A DNA stretch of 64,000 nucleotides, taken from Canna indica (Eukaryota > Streptophyta > Magnoliopsida > Zingiberales > Cannaceae). Within the stretch, counting starts at the first letter, position 1; each line of letters starts with the position of its first letter. Under the pieces are notes generated by a model. The model did not search any database. It saw only the letters and a list, made by a program, of their open reading frames with translations, and was not told the DNA's origin. Below, piece after piece: positions 49,096-61,407 of the stretch. Where the stretch lies: contig CP136896.1 of NCBI GenBank assembly GCA_034359265.1, positions 61,267,501 through 61,331,500 on the forward strand, given 5' to 3'. A program made the translations under genes and the position numbers.

Positions 49096-51739
49096 AGGCC
49101 CGTTTGATTTGCTAAAAAAAACGAAGGATTAGACAGAACATCAGCTCATGTCTCCTGTTTGATTTGCAAAAAGGACCTCAGATAAGATAAAAAATGAGTT
49201 CGGGACAGGGCAACTCCTCTCTTCTCTCGTGGCTTGCGGATTGCGGCTCTCTCTCGTAGGCGATTATTTTCTCTTCCCCTCTCTTCGATCTCTTCCCTTT
49301 CTTTCTCTCCTCTCCTCTCCTCTCCTCTCCGAGAGGCACATCTTCCATCAGTTTTCTGTCACGATCTCCTACCTCTCTTGATCCATTCTCTATTTCTTTC
49401 TCACAGCAGTTTTCTCTTGCAGCGACACGAAGAATCTAGTTGCAGTGGCATTTGTTCTTCATCTTAAACCATCTATTCCAGCAGGTATAACAGATCTGAT
49501 CTCCTCCCTCTCTTGATCCGTTCTCTATTTTGGAATTGTTTCTGTTCCATTTTCATTCGGATGATTCTGATCTAAAACCCCTTCTTCTTTTCCTTTAGCT
49601 TTTTTCTACCAGTTAGCTTTTTGTCCTTCGGATGATTCTGTTCCATTTTCTCTTGATCAGTTAGGTCTATTTTTGAACACATTGTAAATGTTACCATCAG
49701 TTAGGTCTCTTGATTCTGTTCCGTTTGAGTGGATGGACTGTTGTGGCTTCTTGTTTTTGGGTGATTGTTTTTATTGTGAATTTGCATTTGCCGTGATAAC
49801 CAATTTGATACTGCAATGTTTTTTTTCCCTTTGCATACTGTGACAAGCCATTTGCCCCTCATATTAGTATTTCCTTGATCCTTGATGCAACAATATGCAG
49901 CATTTCCTTGCTATGGAGCATTAAAGTTGTCATTGATGCAAAGCTACATTTCCTTCCCGTAATGGAAACAGTAATGCTGCATCAATGATAACTTTAAACA
50001 AATTTGTTTTAATGCTGCATTACCTGACAAACTGTTGCCTATGGAGCTTCCAGTAATGCTGCTTTAGTTGTTTAGCTATAAAAAACTTAATAAAGTGTGA
50101 TAATGGTGGAAGAGAAAGGAAGCAGAGAAATGGTCACACATTGGAAAGGAGCTGTCGAGATGATTATAATTCGATGCTCGCATTACTTCGAGCAAAATGG
50201 AAGCGTTCGGGATATCGATGCCGAGTCAAAAATGAAGTGTTCGAGAAGATTATAAAAGACATGGCCGCTTGCAGTCTTCGATGCATCGCTTTCGCCTACA
50301 AAATCACTGAAGCAGGCAATATTCATGCCGATCAAGAAGAGGCTCCAAAGCTTGACGACAGTGGACTCACTCTACTGGGTTTTGTTGGCATAAAGGACCA
50401 TTGCGGTCCATTGCGGTCGAATGCGGAATGCGGCACAAAGAACCATTGTGTTCATAGCAAGAGCCATTGCAGTCGAATGCAGAATCATCACATCAGATGA
50501 CATTGGTGGATTGGTAGTCGAAGGGCAGGAGTTCAGAAATTATTCACCGGAGGAGAGGATGAAGAAGATCGATCTGATTCGAGTCATGGCGAGGTCGTCT
50601 CCTTTCGACAAGCTACTCATGGTACAATGGCCGAAGGAAAAGGGCCATGTTGTTGCAGTCACAGGGGATGGAACAAACGATGCTCCGACGCTGAAGGAAG
50701 CAGATGTGGGGCTGTCCATGGGCATCCAAGGCACTGAAGTTGCAAAGTCGCATCAGTTTCTAACACCACTTCTTGAGCTTCTTCTTTTTTCTCTTTATCA
50801 TCTTAGAGCTGGATAGTAAGATTAATTCATGTGTGTATTTATGGCTGTATATGGTAGGATTAATTCCTTATTTATTTATTCATTTTTCTTCCATTTTAGC
50901 TGAAAGCTTTGGGGTATTCTTCCCAATTCAATGATTTTTGTAAATTGACGTGAATTCTTTTGTGTACTACAATGATTTGAGTTGAGTTTCTTTTGCTCTC
51001 CTGTTTAGTTTTTAAGCAGCCTTTACATTCCAGTCATATGTGGAGAATGATTGAAATGAGTTGTCTTTTTGACTGTATGTGGGTAGTTGACTAAAATTAG
51101 AAGTCAAACATATTACTAATTCCAACTTAGAACTCAAAATTGACCATCTTAAAAAGATATCATCCGTTAGTTGGTTTGTAGGAAGATATTGCTGGTTCAT
51201 GATCATTTATACTTTTAGTGGGCCATGTAGCTAGGCCATTCGATGTACAGTAAGATGAGATTAAGTTGGTCCACATCCACTTAATTCTCAACCGGGTCTA
51301 TTAATATATATATATATACACTTCAATATTGTCTGGTCCAGCTGAATCTTTCATAATTAAAACCAAAGGTTGGAGTTAGTTTGCAGGTTGGGAGTTAAAT
51401 TTTTCAATCAAATCGAACCTTTCATAATTAGGAATATTAGGGATTACAATTGAAAAAGAAAAGTACACACCTTTTAATTTATGTATGAAGACTTTAGATA
51501 TAAAATTGAATCTGAGCATTCAAAATATATAAGAGTATTTTGATTATTTTATTTTGTACATGATTGTGTTATAGTGAAATAAACACAGGATAGAACTGGA
51601 TATCGTGTTCTGTTCTTGACGAAATAAACATGATATAGCTATTGTCCCAGGATAGCTAGTGTTATGTCCTTATTCTTTGTCTGTTGTCTTTGTTCTTTGT
51701 CTGGTGTCCTGTGATAGACAATTTGCGAACCAAACAGTT
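49096..51739. mobile_element. TIR-type element carrying a captured Ca2+-ATPase fragment
   Basis: Left end GGCCCGTTTGATTTGC (49098-49113) and right end GCGAACCAAACAGTTGG (51724-51740) are imperfect inverted repeats. The next segments also resemble each other (left ACAGAACATCAG; right, read inverted, CAGGACACCAGACAAAG). Inside are a CT-rich leader-like stretch (about 49215-49500, with TCTCCTCTCC repeats) and a P-type ATPase remnant (50105-50752). No transposase is present. A target duplication was not found, so the superfamily and even the unity of the element are tentative. Confidence 0.5.
50105..50752 (+). pseudogene. Fragment of P2B Ca2+-ATPase (ACA12/13-like)
   Basis: Part of the cytoplasmic N/P domain of an autoinhibited calcium pump. 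Readable blocks: THWKGAVEM (about 50136-50162), CSHYFEQNGSV; after a frameshift near 50240 KDMAACSLRCIAFAYKITEAG and [13 protein letters not shown]; then a gap of about 30 codons and a shift near 50410; then [47 protein letters not shown], the hinge [17 protein letters not shown] and [12 protein letters not shown]. The phosphorylation motif DKTGT and all membrane helices are absent. There are no introns in the fragment, as in the naturally intronless ACA12/13 genes, so DNA-level capture is possible. Not functional. Confidence 0.88.
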
Positions 51740-51740
51740 G

Positions 51741-52070
51741 GTAAGTTTATTATAAGCCTACTAGTAATATATTGCATCCTTCCGCAAAATGCTTTATCCA
51801 AAGATAAACATATGAAAAACCAACACAATTCTCTGGATGATTCTAAGAATTCCAGTGGGGTTCGTATAAATGGATAAAAAGTAGTGAGATTATCATGATT
51901 CAACTAGGAAAATCACATGATGGAAGAGACAAATGTCAAAAGAGATCTGAACCAGATATTGTTGTGGATCTCTACCCTTACAACAAAATGATGATCACCT
52001 CTAACTGAAGATCTACTGTGGTTTGGAATTCTCATGTTAGTCAACTTCAATGATTCACCAGGTTGGGCAC
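51741..52070. other. Spacer
   Basis: No gene recognised; ends at the LINE target-site copy. Confidence 0.4.
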
Positions 52071-52348
52071 CAGAAGGAATTGATTTTTTAAAAAAACAAA
52101 TAAAAAAACTAAACTACGCTAAGGTTCAACTTGAAGTCCATGGGTAAGAGGGGCAATAGTCCCTAGACGGGCACCCTCCGCCACTTCATTACAAGCGTTA
52201 CCTAAACCCAGTTCAGTAACTTTATTAATATCAAAGTCTTCTTCTTTACAAACTTCCTCCAAAACTAATTCAGAATGTAAATTTTCTACACCTTTAACAT
52301 AAGGTGGCAAAACAGTAGTTAAAACTAAGGACTCCTCCTTTACAGACT

Positions 52349-52816
52349 TCAATTTCTCCATATTAAAATTTCTAAATGCACAAAGTTTACAGCTAGCTTG
52401 ACCTTCCTAGAGAAAGCATTTATTTCCTCATCTGTTTGTATAAGCTTGTCTCTCTGATGACTGAGCTTCTCTAGCTCCTTCTCTTTAGCCTTATACATAA
52501 CTGGTGTATCATGAGAAGTATTCTGCAAATTTTTGTCAACTGGCTTTGTATTCAGCTCTCCTTCCCTTATTTCATTCCCTTCACCATTCAAGCTACTAAT
52601 TGCAACTTTTGCTAAATTGTGGGCTAACTGGTTCTCCCCCCTCTTCACAAATTTCCATTCTTCTACCATCATCTCTTTGGAGATTTTTTTGATCTTACCA
52701 ATCAATATAGAAATCTCCCAAGGGGCTTCATAAACATCATTGAAAATGCTTACTAATCTACTACAATCAGAAACAACAACAAAATTCTTTAAACCTTTTT
52801 TCCTTGCATTATCCAA
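52349..52816 (-). pseudogene. RNase H part of the minus-strand LINE
   Basis: KGLKNFVVVSDCSRLVSIFN holds the second catalytic Asp block, and KFVKRGENQLAHNLAKVAIS the C-terminal His/Asn block. The first Asp block lies on the other side of the TRIM (TDASWKGD, about 53870-53895), so the TRIM separates two catalytic parts of one domain. The tail after AISS is Lys/Glu-rich and unrecognised. Confidence 0.7.
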
Positions 52817-52931
52817 GCCAAACCAGATTGCTTTAGCCTTTGCAAAGAGAGGATTAACAGCTGTTTCAATTTTCCAATCCTCAAATATACACTTTCAGTC
52901 TTTCACTGCTCATCAAGATACACTGCTCCAC

Positions 52932-53846
52932 TGTAATACCCCGGTTTAGTCCCACATCGGGAGTATGTTGGATGTGGTGTTGGCTTATAAGGCTTGATGA
53001 GTGTGCTACCATCAACTTCAGCTTAAGCATTTTAATTAGACTAATAGGTTTGTCTATGAAATTGATGAGTCAGCTATCTCATCAAGCGGGTTGTAAAAAA
53101 TGGTATCAGAGCAAGACCTAGTTCTAGGCATGGTGAGGGAGCCTATGTGAGAAAGGGCTGCCTAGGTGATGGGGTGGAGCCGCTACTAGGCTAGGCCTCA
53201 CATGCCGATGACTTGGGTGTGATTCTGGTCTATGTGTTAGACTCGAGTTGGATCTTGACGAGGACGTCAAGACATAAGTGGGGGAGATTGTAATACCCCG
53301 ATTTAGTCCCACATCGGGAGTATGTTGGATGTGGTGTTGGCTTATAAGGCTTGATGGGTGTGCTACCATCAACTTCAGCTTAAGCATTTTAATTGGGCCA
53401 ATAGGTTGGCCTATGAAATTGATGAATTAGTCCAATAGGTTGGTCTATGAAGTTGATGGGTCAGTTATCCCATTAAGCGGGTCGTAACAAATGGTATCAG
53501 AGCAAGACCTAGTTCTAGGCATGGTGAGGGAGCCTATGTGAGAAAGGACTGCCCAGGTGATGGGGTGCAGCCGCTACTAGGCTAGGCCTCACATGCCGAC
53601 GACTTGGGTGTGATTCTGGGCTATGTGTTAGACTCGAGTTGGGTCTTGACGAGGACGTCAAGACATAAGTGGGGGAGATTGTAATACCCCGGTTTAGTCC
53701 CACATCGGGAGTATGTTGGATGTGGTGTTGGCTTATAAGGCTTGATGAGTGTGCTACCATCAACTTCAGCTTAAGCATTTTAATTAGACTAATAGGTTGG
53801 TCTATGAAGTTGATGGGTCAGCTATCTCATCAAGTGGGTTGTAACA
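52932..53846. mobile_element. TRIM retrotransposon with three LTRs and two internal regions
   Basis: LTR1 52932-53098, internal 1 53099-53288, LTR2 53289-53489, internal 2 53490-53679, LTR3 53680-53846. LTRs begin TGTAATACCCCGGTTTAGTC; LTR2 and LTR3 end GTAACA, and LTR1 ends GTAAAA. Each internal region starts with TGGTATCAGAGC, the primer-binding site complementary to initiator tRNA-Met, and ends with a purine tract AAGTGGGGGAGAT. The whole array is flanked by one perfect 5-bp duplication, TCCAC (52927-52931 and 53847-53851). No coding capacity. LTR2 carries an extra internal duplication of about 34 bp (CCAATAGGTTGGCCTATGAA-type unit). Confidence 0.95.
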
Positions 53847-55515
53847 TCCACAGCCTGCAAAATGTCCCCTTTCCATGAAGCATCAGTACTGGCTTACATA
53901 TGGTTTCCAGAATTATTCTTTTCAACTACTTTTTCCTTGCTCAGTATTGGCTCATTATATTCAAACATCTCCCTCAGAGCAGTGTTATATAACTTCCTTA
54001 CATCTATACATGATTCCTTGTGTTTACCATTATTCGTATTCTTCCAGATATGCCACCAGGAAATTGCCATGAAGCTTTTGAGCTTTTCAGCACTTTCATT
54101 ATCAAAGCTTTCCACTTCTTTCATCCACATTCATTATCTCCAATCATTCTCAAACCTGAAACATATCCCCAGCATTCTCTCCACATACCTCCAATAAGCT
54201 TTAACAAAAGGACATTCAAAAAATATATGATTGAGCTCATCCTTCATATCATTACAAACATGATATTTTTCAACTTCTGTTCTAGAAAACCTTGCAAACC
54301 AGGCTGAAGTTGGAAGTCTTCTCCGATTCATTTTCCACAAACATTTTTGCCCTCTCTGAAACTTTTAATTTCCATATTTCCCTCCAGTTTACATTAGACA
54401 TAACTGGCTTTTCCTCATTTTTTTTCACATACCTGTAAGCACTCTTAACAGATAGCTCTCCTTTCCAATTTGCAGCCCAAACCCATTTGTCTATTCCATT
54501 CTTTATCAAACTGAACAAGCCTTGTTTCATTTATCAGCTCCTTCCCAAAATAGTTCTATAGCAACTGCTCATTCCAGGATTCATCCTTAAACAATTCATT
54601 GACTTTTGAAATGTTTTCAAGCTCCTTCGGATTGATGAAAGTTGGCCATAGGTATAGAGGAATAGAACTCAGGCAAGGATCATGCCATATATTTGTATTT
54701 TTTTCATTACCAATATTCTTTCTGAAATCATCTTTCAAAACATTCATGCAGCCAACAATTGCCCTTGTTGTCCATGACGCATTCCTACTAGTTTTTATTA
54801 TCCATGGATGTAATTCCTCATTCTCCTCTATGAAGCATTTGGACCATATATGTTCCTCTTTATTCATCCAAGGCAATAGCCTTTTTGCAAACATAATCTT
54901 CTTGACCACAGATAAGTCCCTTATTCCTAACCCACCATCACCTTTGTTTGAAGTAATTGTGTTTCAACTAATCATGTTAGCTGACTTCTTCTTTTCATTT
55001 GAATTCCAAAAGAAATTTCTTGTCTGTTTTTTCAAATTCACCACTGTTTCCTCATTCACCCAAGATGTCATAAAAGAGTAAGCAGGGATAGAATTTATTG
55101 CTGCATTGATTAAAATTGCTTTTCCAGATTGAGAAATAAGGCCCTTGGCCCATGGGTCAATCTACCTTTTAACCTTCTCCAGTAGTTTGAACTCATGCTC
55201 CTTTTTTAACTTTTTAGGAGAGATGAAGGTACTGAGGTACTTCACAGGAAATTTGCCTTCCCTCATGTTAAACCATTGGCAGATTTCATGTTTGATTTCA
55301 GGAGAGCAGTGCCTTGGAAAAAAAATATTCTGCTTTCTTCATGTTAATCTTCTAACCAGTAATTTTGCAATATAGTTCCAAGGCTTCTTTTAGACCCTTA
55401 CAAGATCTCTTATTACCTTTCATAGTAATAATTATATCATCCGCAAAACACAGGTGATTCAACTCAAATTCTCCTTTTTTTTAAAAAAAATCCATTTATC
55501 AGAAGGTATTAATTT

Positions 55516-56083
55516 GAAGATCTCTAAATCCTTCCACTGTCTCACCCTGATAAAAGAGTTTAGCTCTCAACTCAATAGATAAATAATTGAGGATAAATCA
55601 TCTATCAAATTTGAAACTATTGGTGCATAAATATTCCATTGAGTCTTGTCAACAACTAGAAAGGAACTACATGTGCCAAAAATTTCCCTTGTCAACCTTC
55701 AGTAGAAAACAACATTGTTGCAATCATGCTTAACAGCAAAATCCAAATTTTTCATCTGCAGTTGTAATTAAGCTAGTTATGGCTCACATAACACAGTGAT
55801 ACAATTCATAATACCCTTAATCTTATAAATGATGACAACATCACAACTATTAATTTTGATAAGAAATAAAGAAGCTGACACCAATCCTTCTTTAGTATTG
55901 TATGAAAAGGCATGTTACTGAAATAACAAGACTCAAAAAGTAAAAAGTAAGAATTCTACAATTTTGACCTTTAGTTGATTCCTCCTGCTGTTTGAGCCTG
56001 CAGCTTTCTAAATATTGTGCTCTACATTTGAACAAGGTGATTGCCTAGGTTGCAAATACCTCAATTATTTTAAAAGAATACCG
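55516..56083. other. Noncoding spacer
   Basis: No coding or repeat feature recognised. Confidence 0.4.
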
Positions 56084-56091
56084 CCGTGATT

Positions 56092-57744
56092 AGGGATGAT
56101 AATATTATTCGTACATGTGGATACCCGTGGATTTACCCGACACGTATGGGTCGAGTATGTAAAACATATTATACCCACGGGTACATGTATAAATTTTTAC
56201 CCATTTAATAAACAGATACAAGTATGGATACTATACTATCCACATTCGCAGATACTCGCTACTCATCAATATATATGAAAAATTAAATTTATAATTTTAT
56301 ATATTAATATCTAATGAAAAATTTAAAAATAAATCTAAATCATATATTCATTAGATTTCATTTATCTAAATATAATATATTTTTAGGGATATCAATTCCC
56401 AATTTTAGTTTAAAGTATTTTGATTTTAAATTTAAATTTAGTTTTAAATTTAATGTTGCATACATGGTTATTGTTATTTCTTAAGATAATTTTATGGTTT
56501 AGAATTTAATTATTACATAGTTTATTTTATGGATTAATGTTTCTCAATTAAATTATTATTATTTTCAAAAAGAAAAAGTTTATTAACTACTGATAAAGAG
56601 GACTATGATAGTCCTGATACAAAATATCATTGAGCTCCGGAGGCCTAATTGAGGTCCAAATATTGGACTCTTTCAGACACCGTGCTCGATTTGCAGCCCA
56701 ATGAGCCGCTTCATTACAAACTCGCGAACAAAATAAAAAATTACAATTCTTAAAGTCCTGCGCAAGGGACTGAATTTGAGCAACAAATTGATTCAACCTA
56801 GGAGGAACCTCACATTGACCTTGAATGACTTGAATAACAGCCTTAGAATCTGATTCGATTATGACATTATTGAAGGATAACCAAAACTTCTGCCCAAGCA
56901 GGAGAAAAACAAGTATCAAGATAGTAAGATGCAATATAAAGACAATCCCCAAAATTATTTCTGATCACAAAAGCAATCCCCGAAAATTGACTAGAGAAGG
57001 AGCCATCACAATTTAACTTTATAAAATTGTCCTCGGGGAGAGTCCATTTACAAGTATTGGTGTTAGAGATTAAATTGCCCTCAGGTGCCTGAGTTTTATT
57101 TAATCGAGAGGCAAACACAGTAAATTTGAGCATGATGCTAAGAGGGGAATGCCGCCTAACAAGATGCACTAATTCATTTCTAACGTACCAAGTGAACCAA
57201 CAAGTTATAGCAATAAGAACTCCAACAGAAACACCATTGGTCTTGTTATAAGGAATTTTAAGCCAACCACCATTATGCCAAGAAAGCCGGTTATTCAAAG
57301 GAATACAACAAATGAGCAAGAGAAGAAAATATGATTAATAGTTTCGAGAATTGAATCCTCATTACACAAGGGGCAAGTGGAAGAGGTAATTAAACCAAGA
57401 TGGCTTAAATAGGATCTAGTAGGTAACCTACCATGAAGCATTTCCAAAGGAAATTAAGAATTATCGAAAGTAGTTTAAGATTTCATAAGCTAGACCGGGG
57501 GATGGAGTCATCACTCAAGTTATTAATAGTGGTGAAATGAGAATCGTTGATGGTTTACTATATATTATAATAAAATAATTTTTTTTTGTCATATACCGCG
57601 AGGTATTAATTATCCGCGAGGGGACGGGTGACGGATACCTGTCACGGGTGTAGATACGGGAGATGAGTTTAGCTAGTAAACGAGTGCGGGTGAGGGTACG
57701 GGTGTGGCACTATCCGTCTCGAACCCGCCCTATTGCCAGCCCTG
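56092..57744. mobile_element. hAT-type non-autonomous element with a nested LINE
   Basis: Ends TAGGGATGATAAT (56092-56104) and ATTGCCAGCCCTG (57732-57744) are inverted repeats of the hAT CAGGGnTGGCAAT type. Flanks are GCCGTGAT (56084-56091) and GCCGTGAA (57745-57752), an 8-bp duplication with one mismatch. The subterminal DNA is rich in GGATACCCGTGG / CGGGTGACGGATACC. No transposase; a LINE piece occupies most of the middle. Confidence 0.85.
56566..57545 (-). pseudogene. LINE fragment nested in the hAT element (zinc region and RNase H)
   Basis: Minus strand: CWFTWYVRNELVHLVRR (about 57170-57220), then the RNase H blocks KLNCDGSFSSQFSGIAFVIR (first Asp), PAWAEVLVIL (Glu helix), a frameshift near 56880, and VIIESDSKAVIQVIQG plus VCNEAAHWAANRAR. 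The 3' side is marked by TTTTCAAAAAGAAAAAG. The frameshift separates catalytic residues. Boundaries at the AT-rich flanks are approximate. Confidence 0.8.
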
Positions 57745-57752
57745 GCCGTGAA

Positions 57753-58335
57753 GCTACTCCAATTGCTTGAAAAACTAGCTGAATAATTCATTTATTTGAC
57801 AAACAAGTGATTTCAAACAGTTTCTCCTTGTTATGGTCATGCAATATTCATATAGCACACACTCGAACATTAAATTTTAAGAGCTACTTTTTTCATGGTA
57901 GGATATCTTGTACCAACAGCATCTGCCACCAACAAAGATTTCAGCTCGTTCGGTAGTTGATTATGTTGATTATGTTAAAATTACTTTGGTTTCCTGCAAT
58001 TTCTAATTAATTACTTTTATATAGTTGATTGTGTTGAAATTATTAAGACAATAGAATAAAGGGGTGTATACTATTAATTTAATGAAACCTATATACTATT
58101 AAATGATTATTAATGCTTAGTTCCTAATAAAATTGCTTGTTATATATAGAAAGTCACATATATGTCTTCTTCTTTCTAGTAGATATATCACTGGAAGTTT
58201 ATGATTTAGCCTTCAACTCATGGCAATAACTTGAAGGTGAAGTATTTTATGGAAACAAATTGGATGAGCCAATTCATGGTTTTATTTTGTGTTGCTTGCT
58301 CATACATCTAAAACATATGTAGCTATTCTTCTTCT
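57753..58335. other. Noncoding spacer
   Basis: AT-rich; no coding or repeat feature recognised. Confidence 0.4.
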
Positions 58336-58880
58336 TCTTTATAAGGAAAGGAAAAATTACATTAACTCAACGGACACTAAAAGACCCGTGAAGATCCCAA
58401 TATAAGATATGCTCAAGGTCTAGAGAACGGATGGGAGACCAAACACAATTGGTCCTCGTTAGTCGAGCATGATTTGCAGCCTAGTGGGTTGCTTTATTAC
58501 ATTCACGATAGGGAAAAATAATATCACAACAATTAAATGATTGCTTTAGAGCATGAATTTGATTTAACGGTGGCTGCATTTGGCCAAAATTGGAGCTGCC
58601 GGTAAGCATTTCAATTAACTAGAAGTAGTCATATGCAATGGAAATAGAGGATAATTGAGCTTTATGCGAATGCTTGAGACCTAGTAAAATTATCGTGGCC
58701 TCTATCTGCAAAGAATGGGAAGAGTGAAAGTATTGTGTTTCAACCCAAAGACAAGTACCAAAATGATCTCTAGGTACAAAAGTTGCGGCATAATCAAAAT
58801 TCTTAGTTGAGGCATCATAATTAATTTTAAAAGAACCTAGTTTTAGGGTAATCTATTTAACATAATTTATTATTGACATG

Positions 58881-59773
58881 CACTACAAGAAAAATGAGCA
58901 TCAGTGACGGCTAAAATCCATCACAAACTGTGATAGATTTGTGACGACGTGAAATGTACTTTCTTTTTTCTAAAACAGTGACAGACTTGTGACGAGAAAT
59001 CCGACACAAGACGGTCCCTCACAAATCAGTTACATAGTTTTTGACTAATGTGGTCTAGAATTTTTTTAATAAATAACATTAGTGACAGAATAGTGATCGA
59101 TTTCATTTCCGTCACTAATATTTCGACACTAATTCGTCACTAGCATTTTTTCTTCATATCCGTCATTGAGTCACCATATAAATCAGTGACGGAAGTAGAA
59201 ATCCGACATAAAATTAAACTAAATATTATTAAAGCAAAGTTTGTCATGTTTAGTCCCACATGGGTTAAAATTATTTTTTACTTATTCTTAACCATCATAA
59301 ATATAACTTTTTTAGTCCCATATGAATTAATTTTTTTCTCTTAATTTTCTTAAATTTTATAAATTGATACCTCATGAGACCCAAAAATTTACTATCATAT
59401 TATCCTTTAAAATTTCTTAAAATTTTTGTTGAAGTATAAACAATAATATGATATATTATAGATTATAATAATATATTTAATATTATTATAATATAATAAT
59501 ATAATTGATATATTTTTTGTGCGTAGAAAATCATAATTAATATTATAATTAGTGATGCAAATTTTATTTTCAATCATCAATTTCAGTGACGAATTTTATG
59601 ACGAAAATTTTTTTGTCATAATTTTTGTAACAGACACATCCATCGTAAAAGAGCAAATGGAGCATTTAGCTATGAGGTTTTCAGCGACAAACGTTGTGAC
59701 AGAAATTTTCGTCACTGATACCCTTCAGTGACAGATTTTTTTCGTCACTAATGCCTGTTTTTTTTGTGTGGTG
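58881..59773. mobile_element. Non-autonomous CACTA element (about 0.9 kb)
   Basis: The left end CACTACAAGAAAAATGAGC is mirrored by GCCTGTTTTTTTTGTGTGGTG at the right, and subterminal CAGTGACGG / CGTCACTGA motifs repeat at both sides (58907, 58978, 59088, 59160, 59724, 59743). Noncoding. The expected 3-bp duplication is ambiguous (ATG at left; GTA or GTG at right) because the right end is worn. Confidence 0.75.
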
Positions 59774-61187
59774 GTATTGCCCTCATATACCTTGGGTTTA
59801 TATACTCACACAGGTGAGTCATAATCAAGGGCATTAGGCCCACTGGGGAAGCCGCTTGAGAAAGTGTACCCATTCGCGTACGAGGTGAACCAAAATGTGT
59901 ATACAATAATGCTATGAAAGGAAAATGTACCAAAGTAATGATCATGAATTAATAATCAGGATTTAATTGTCCAAGTATGCTAGTCTGAAAAAGATATCAT
60001 TAAGGATGCCAATATGCATAAGGTAAGCTTTAGTAGGTAGTCTGACTTTAGGAGGAGCTTTTATTTTCCAAAGAAATTTCAAGTTATTTGGGTTTGCTAT
60101 ATCAATTAGTTCATGGCTTTTGAGTAATTTGTAGGTTGAACTCGTGACAACTATTCTCGTAGCCTCTTCTTCTTAAACTCAGGAATCATCAATGGGAGTT
60201 GGAGGCAACATAATTTGTTTAATAGATTCTCACAAAACTGGATGAAAATAAATCTGACCAAGTGTATCATTCCATTCATAGTTGTTTCCAATGAAAATAT
60301 TAACCGAGCAATGCTGTAAAATAGGGGCACCAATAATTAAAGTAGGTTTCAAAGTTATAAGTAAATCAGTACACCATCGATCAAAGAAAATATAAGTATT
60401 CATGCCACTGTTAACCTTTTTAATGAAACCAAACTTAAGGGCTAGAAAAGTATGGAAAAAGAGTTTAAGGATTTGTTTAAGTCGTGAAGCTTATACTACA
60501 AAAAAATATGTCTTTTGTGACGGCCGATCGCAGAGCCGTAGCATAAGCTCTTATGCGATGATTAGCGGCGGTCGCACGCGTCCGTCGCCGAAGCTTTGGT
60601 TGCAAAAGGTTGTGCGACCACAGCGTAGCGATCGCAATAAAAATTTATTGCGACGATATTGCGACCGCGACCAACCGTCGCAGAGTTCGTCGCACAATAA
60701 CTGCGACCGCCCTGCGCGACCAGGTCATAGACCTTCTGTGAGGCAAGTGCAGTTGCAATACCGTCGCAGAATTTTGTTTTTTTTTTAAAAAAAATAGAAA
60801 AATATAAATTCCTGTTTATATCAATCAGAATTTTACTAAAGCTATAAAATATAAATTGTACAAGTAACAATGTACTTAACAGAAGCATTATGATTGGGCA
60901 AAAATTTTTCTCACTGATCCAAAAGAAAATGTGAATCTAATGAGTTCATGCACGCAAATATTGAGTCCCTGTTATTGAGGATAGGAAATACTGTTGCTTT
61001 AACTTAAATTAGAGAATGAGCTCCCACAAGTATGCTAGAGTTCTCAACAACATTCTTTAGAACATCTCTTCATATGCAAATTGCAAGAGGCAAGGTGAAC
61101 AAACAACAACACTTTTTAAATGATCGTACTTGCACCAAACAGCGCACCAAACATGATAAGCAAGAACTAAGAACTGCTTCTTAGAAG

Positions 61188-61250
61188 AATGGAGGAACTA
61201 TCACCCAGCGTCGTGGATACCTTGGTCGCCCCTCTTTTCCATCGAATAAC
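61188..61250 (-). pseudogene. Possible last exon of the chimeric gene
   Basis: After a TTTTGTCTCAG acceptor (61251-61261) the frame [20 protein letters not shown] ends at a TAA (about 61185-61187). The basic-aromatic string looks like coding sequence from a real gene rather than chance, but I cannot name the family. AT-rich 3'UTR-like DNA follows to about 60800. Confidence 0.4.
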
Positions 61251-61407
61251 TGAGACAAAACAATAGTGAATGAATAACTAAGCAGACATGACAATAATCT
61301 GCTTATTTATTGAATAATCACGACTAAAATTAAATGAGTACATGGATGAAAAATGGGTGAAAATTTACTAATGAAAAATTTAGAGCACAAAGATGAAGCC
61401 CACTTAC

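Larger units (their letters stand above)
52087..55499 (-). mobile_element. 5'-truncated LINE interrupted by a TRIM
   Basis: Flanked by CAGAAGGAATTGATTT (52071-52086) and CAGAAGGTATTAATTT (55500-55515), a 16-bp duplication with two mismatches. On the minus strand from 55.45 kb downward: CVFADDIIITMKG (catalytic Asp-Asp intact), KSANMISWN, GDGGLGIRDLS, the zinc region near 54300-54500 (KGELSVKSAYRYVKK), WWHIWKNTNNGKHKES (about 54030), then the TRIM (52932-53846), then RNase H (FVVVSDCSRLVSIFNDV, WKFVKRGENQLAHNLAKVA, about 52600-52790). Several frameshifts and stops. Confidence 0.88.

Noticed and set aside
60402..60888. Plus and minus frames over the left end of the captured-gene CACTA element
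   Set aside because: They read through CGTCGCA/GCGACGG subterminal repeats; composition artefact.
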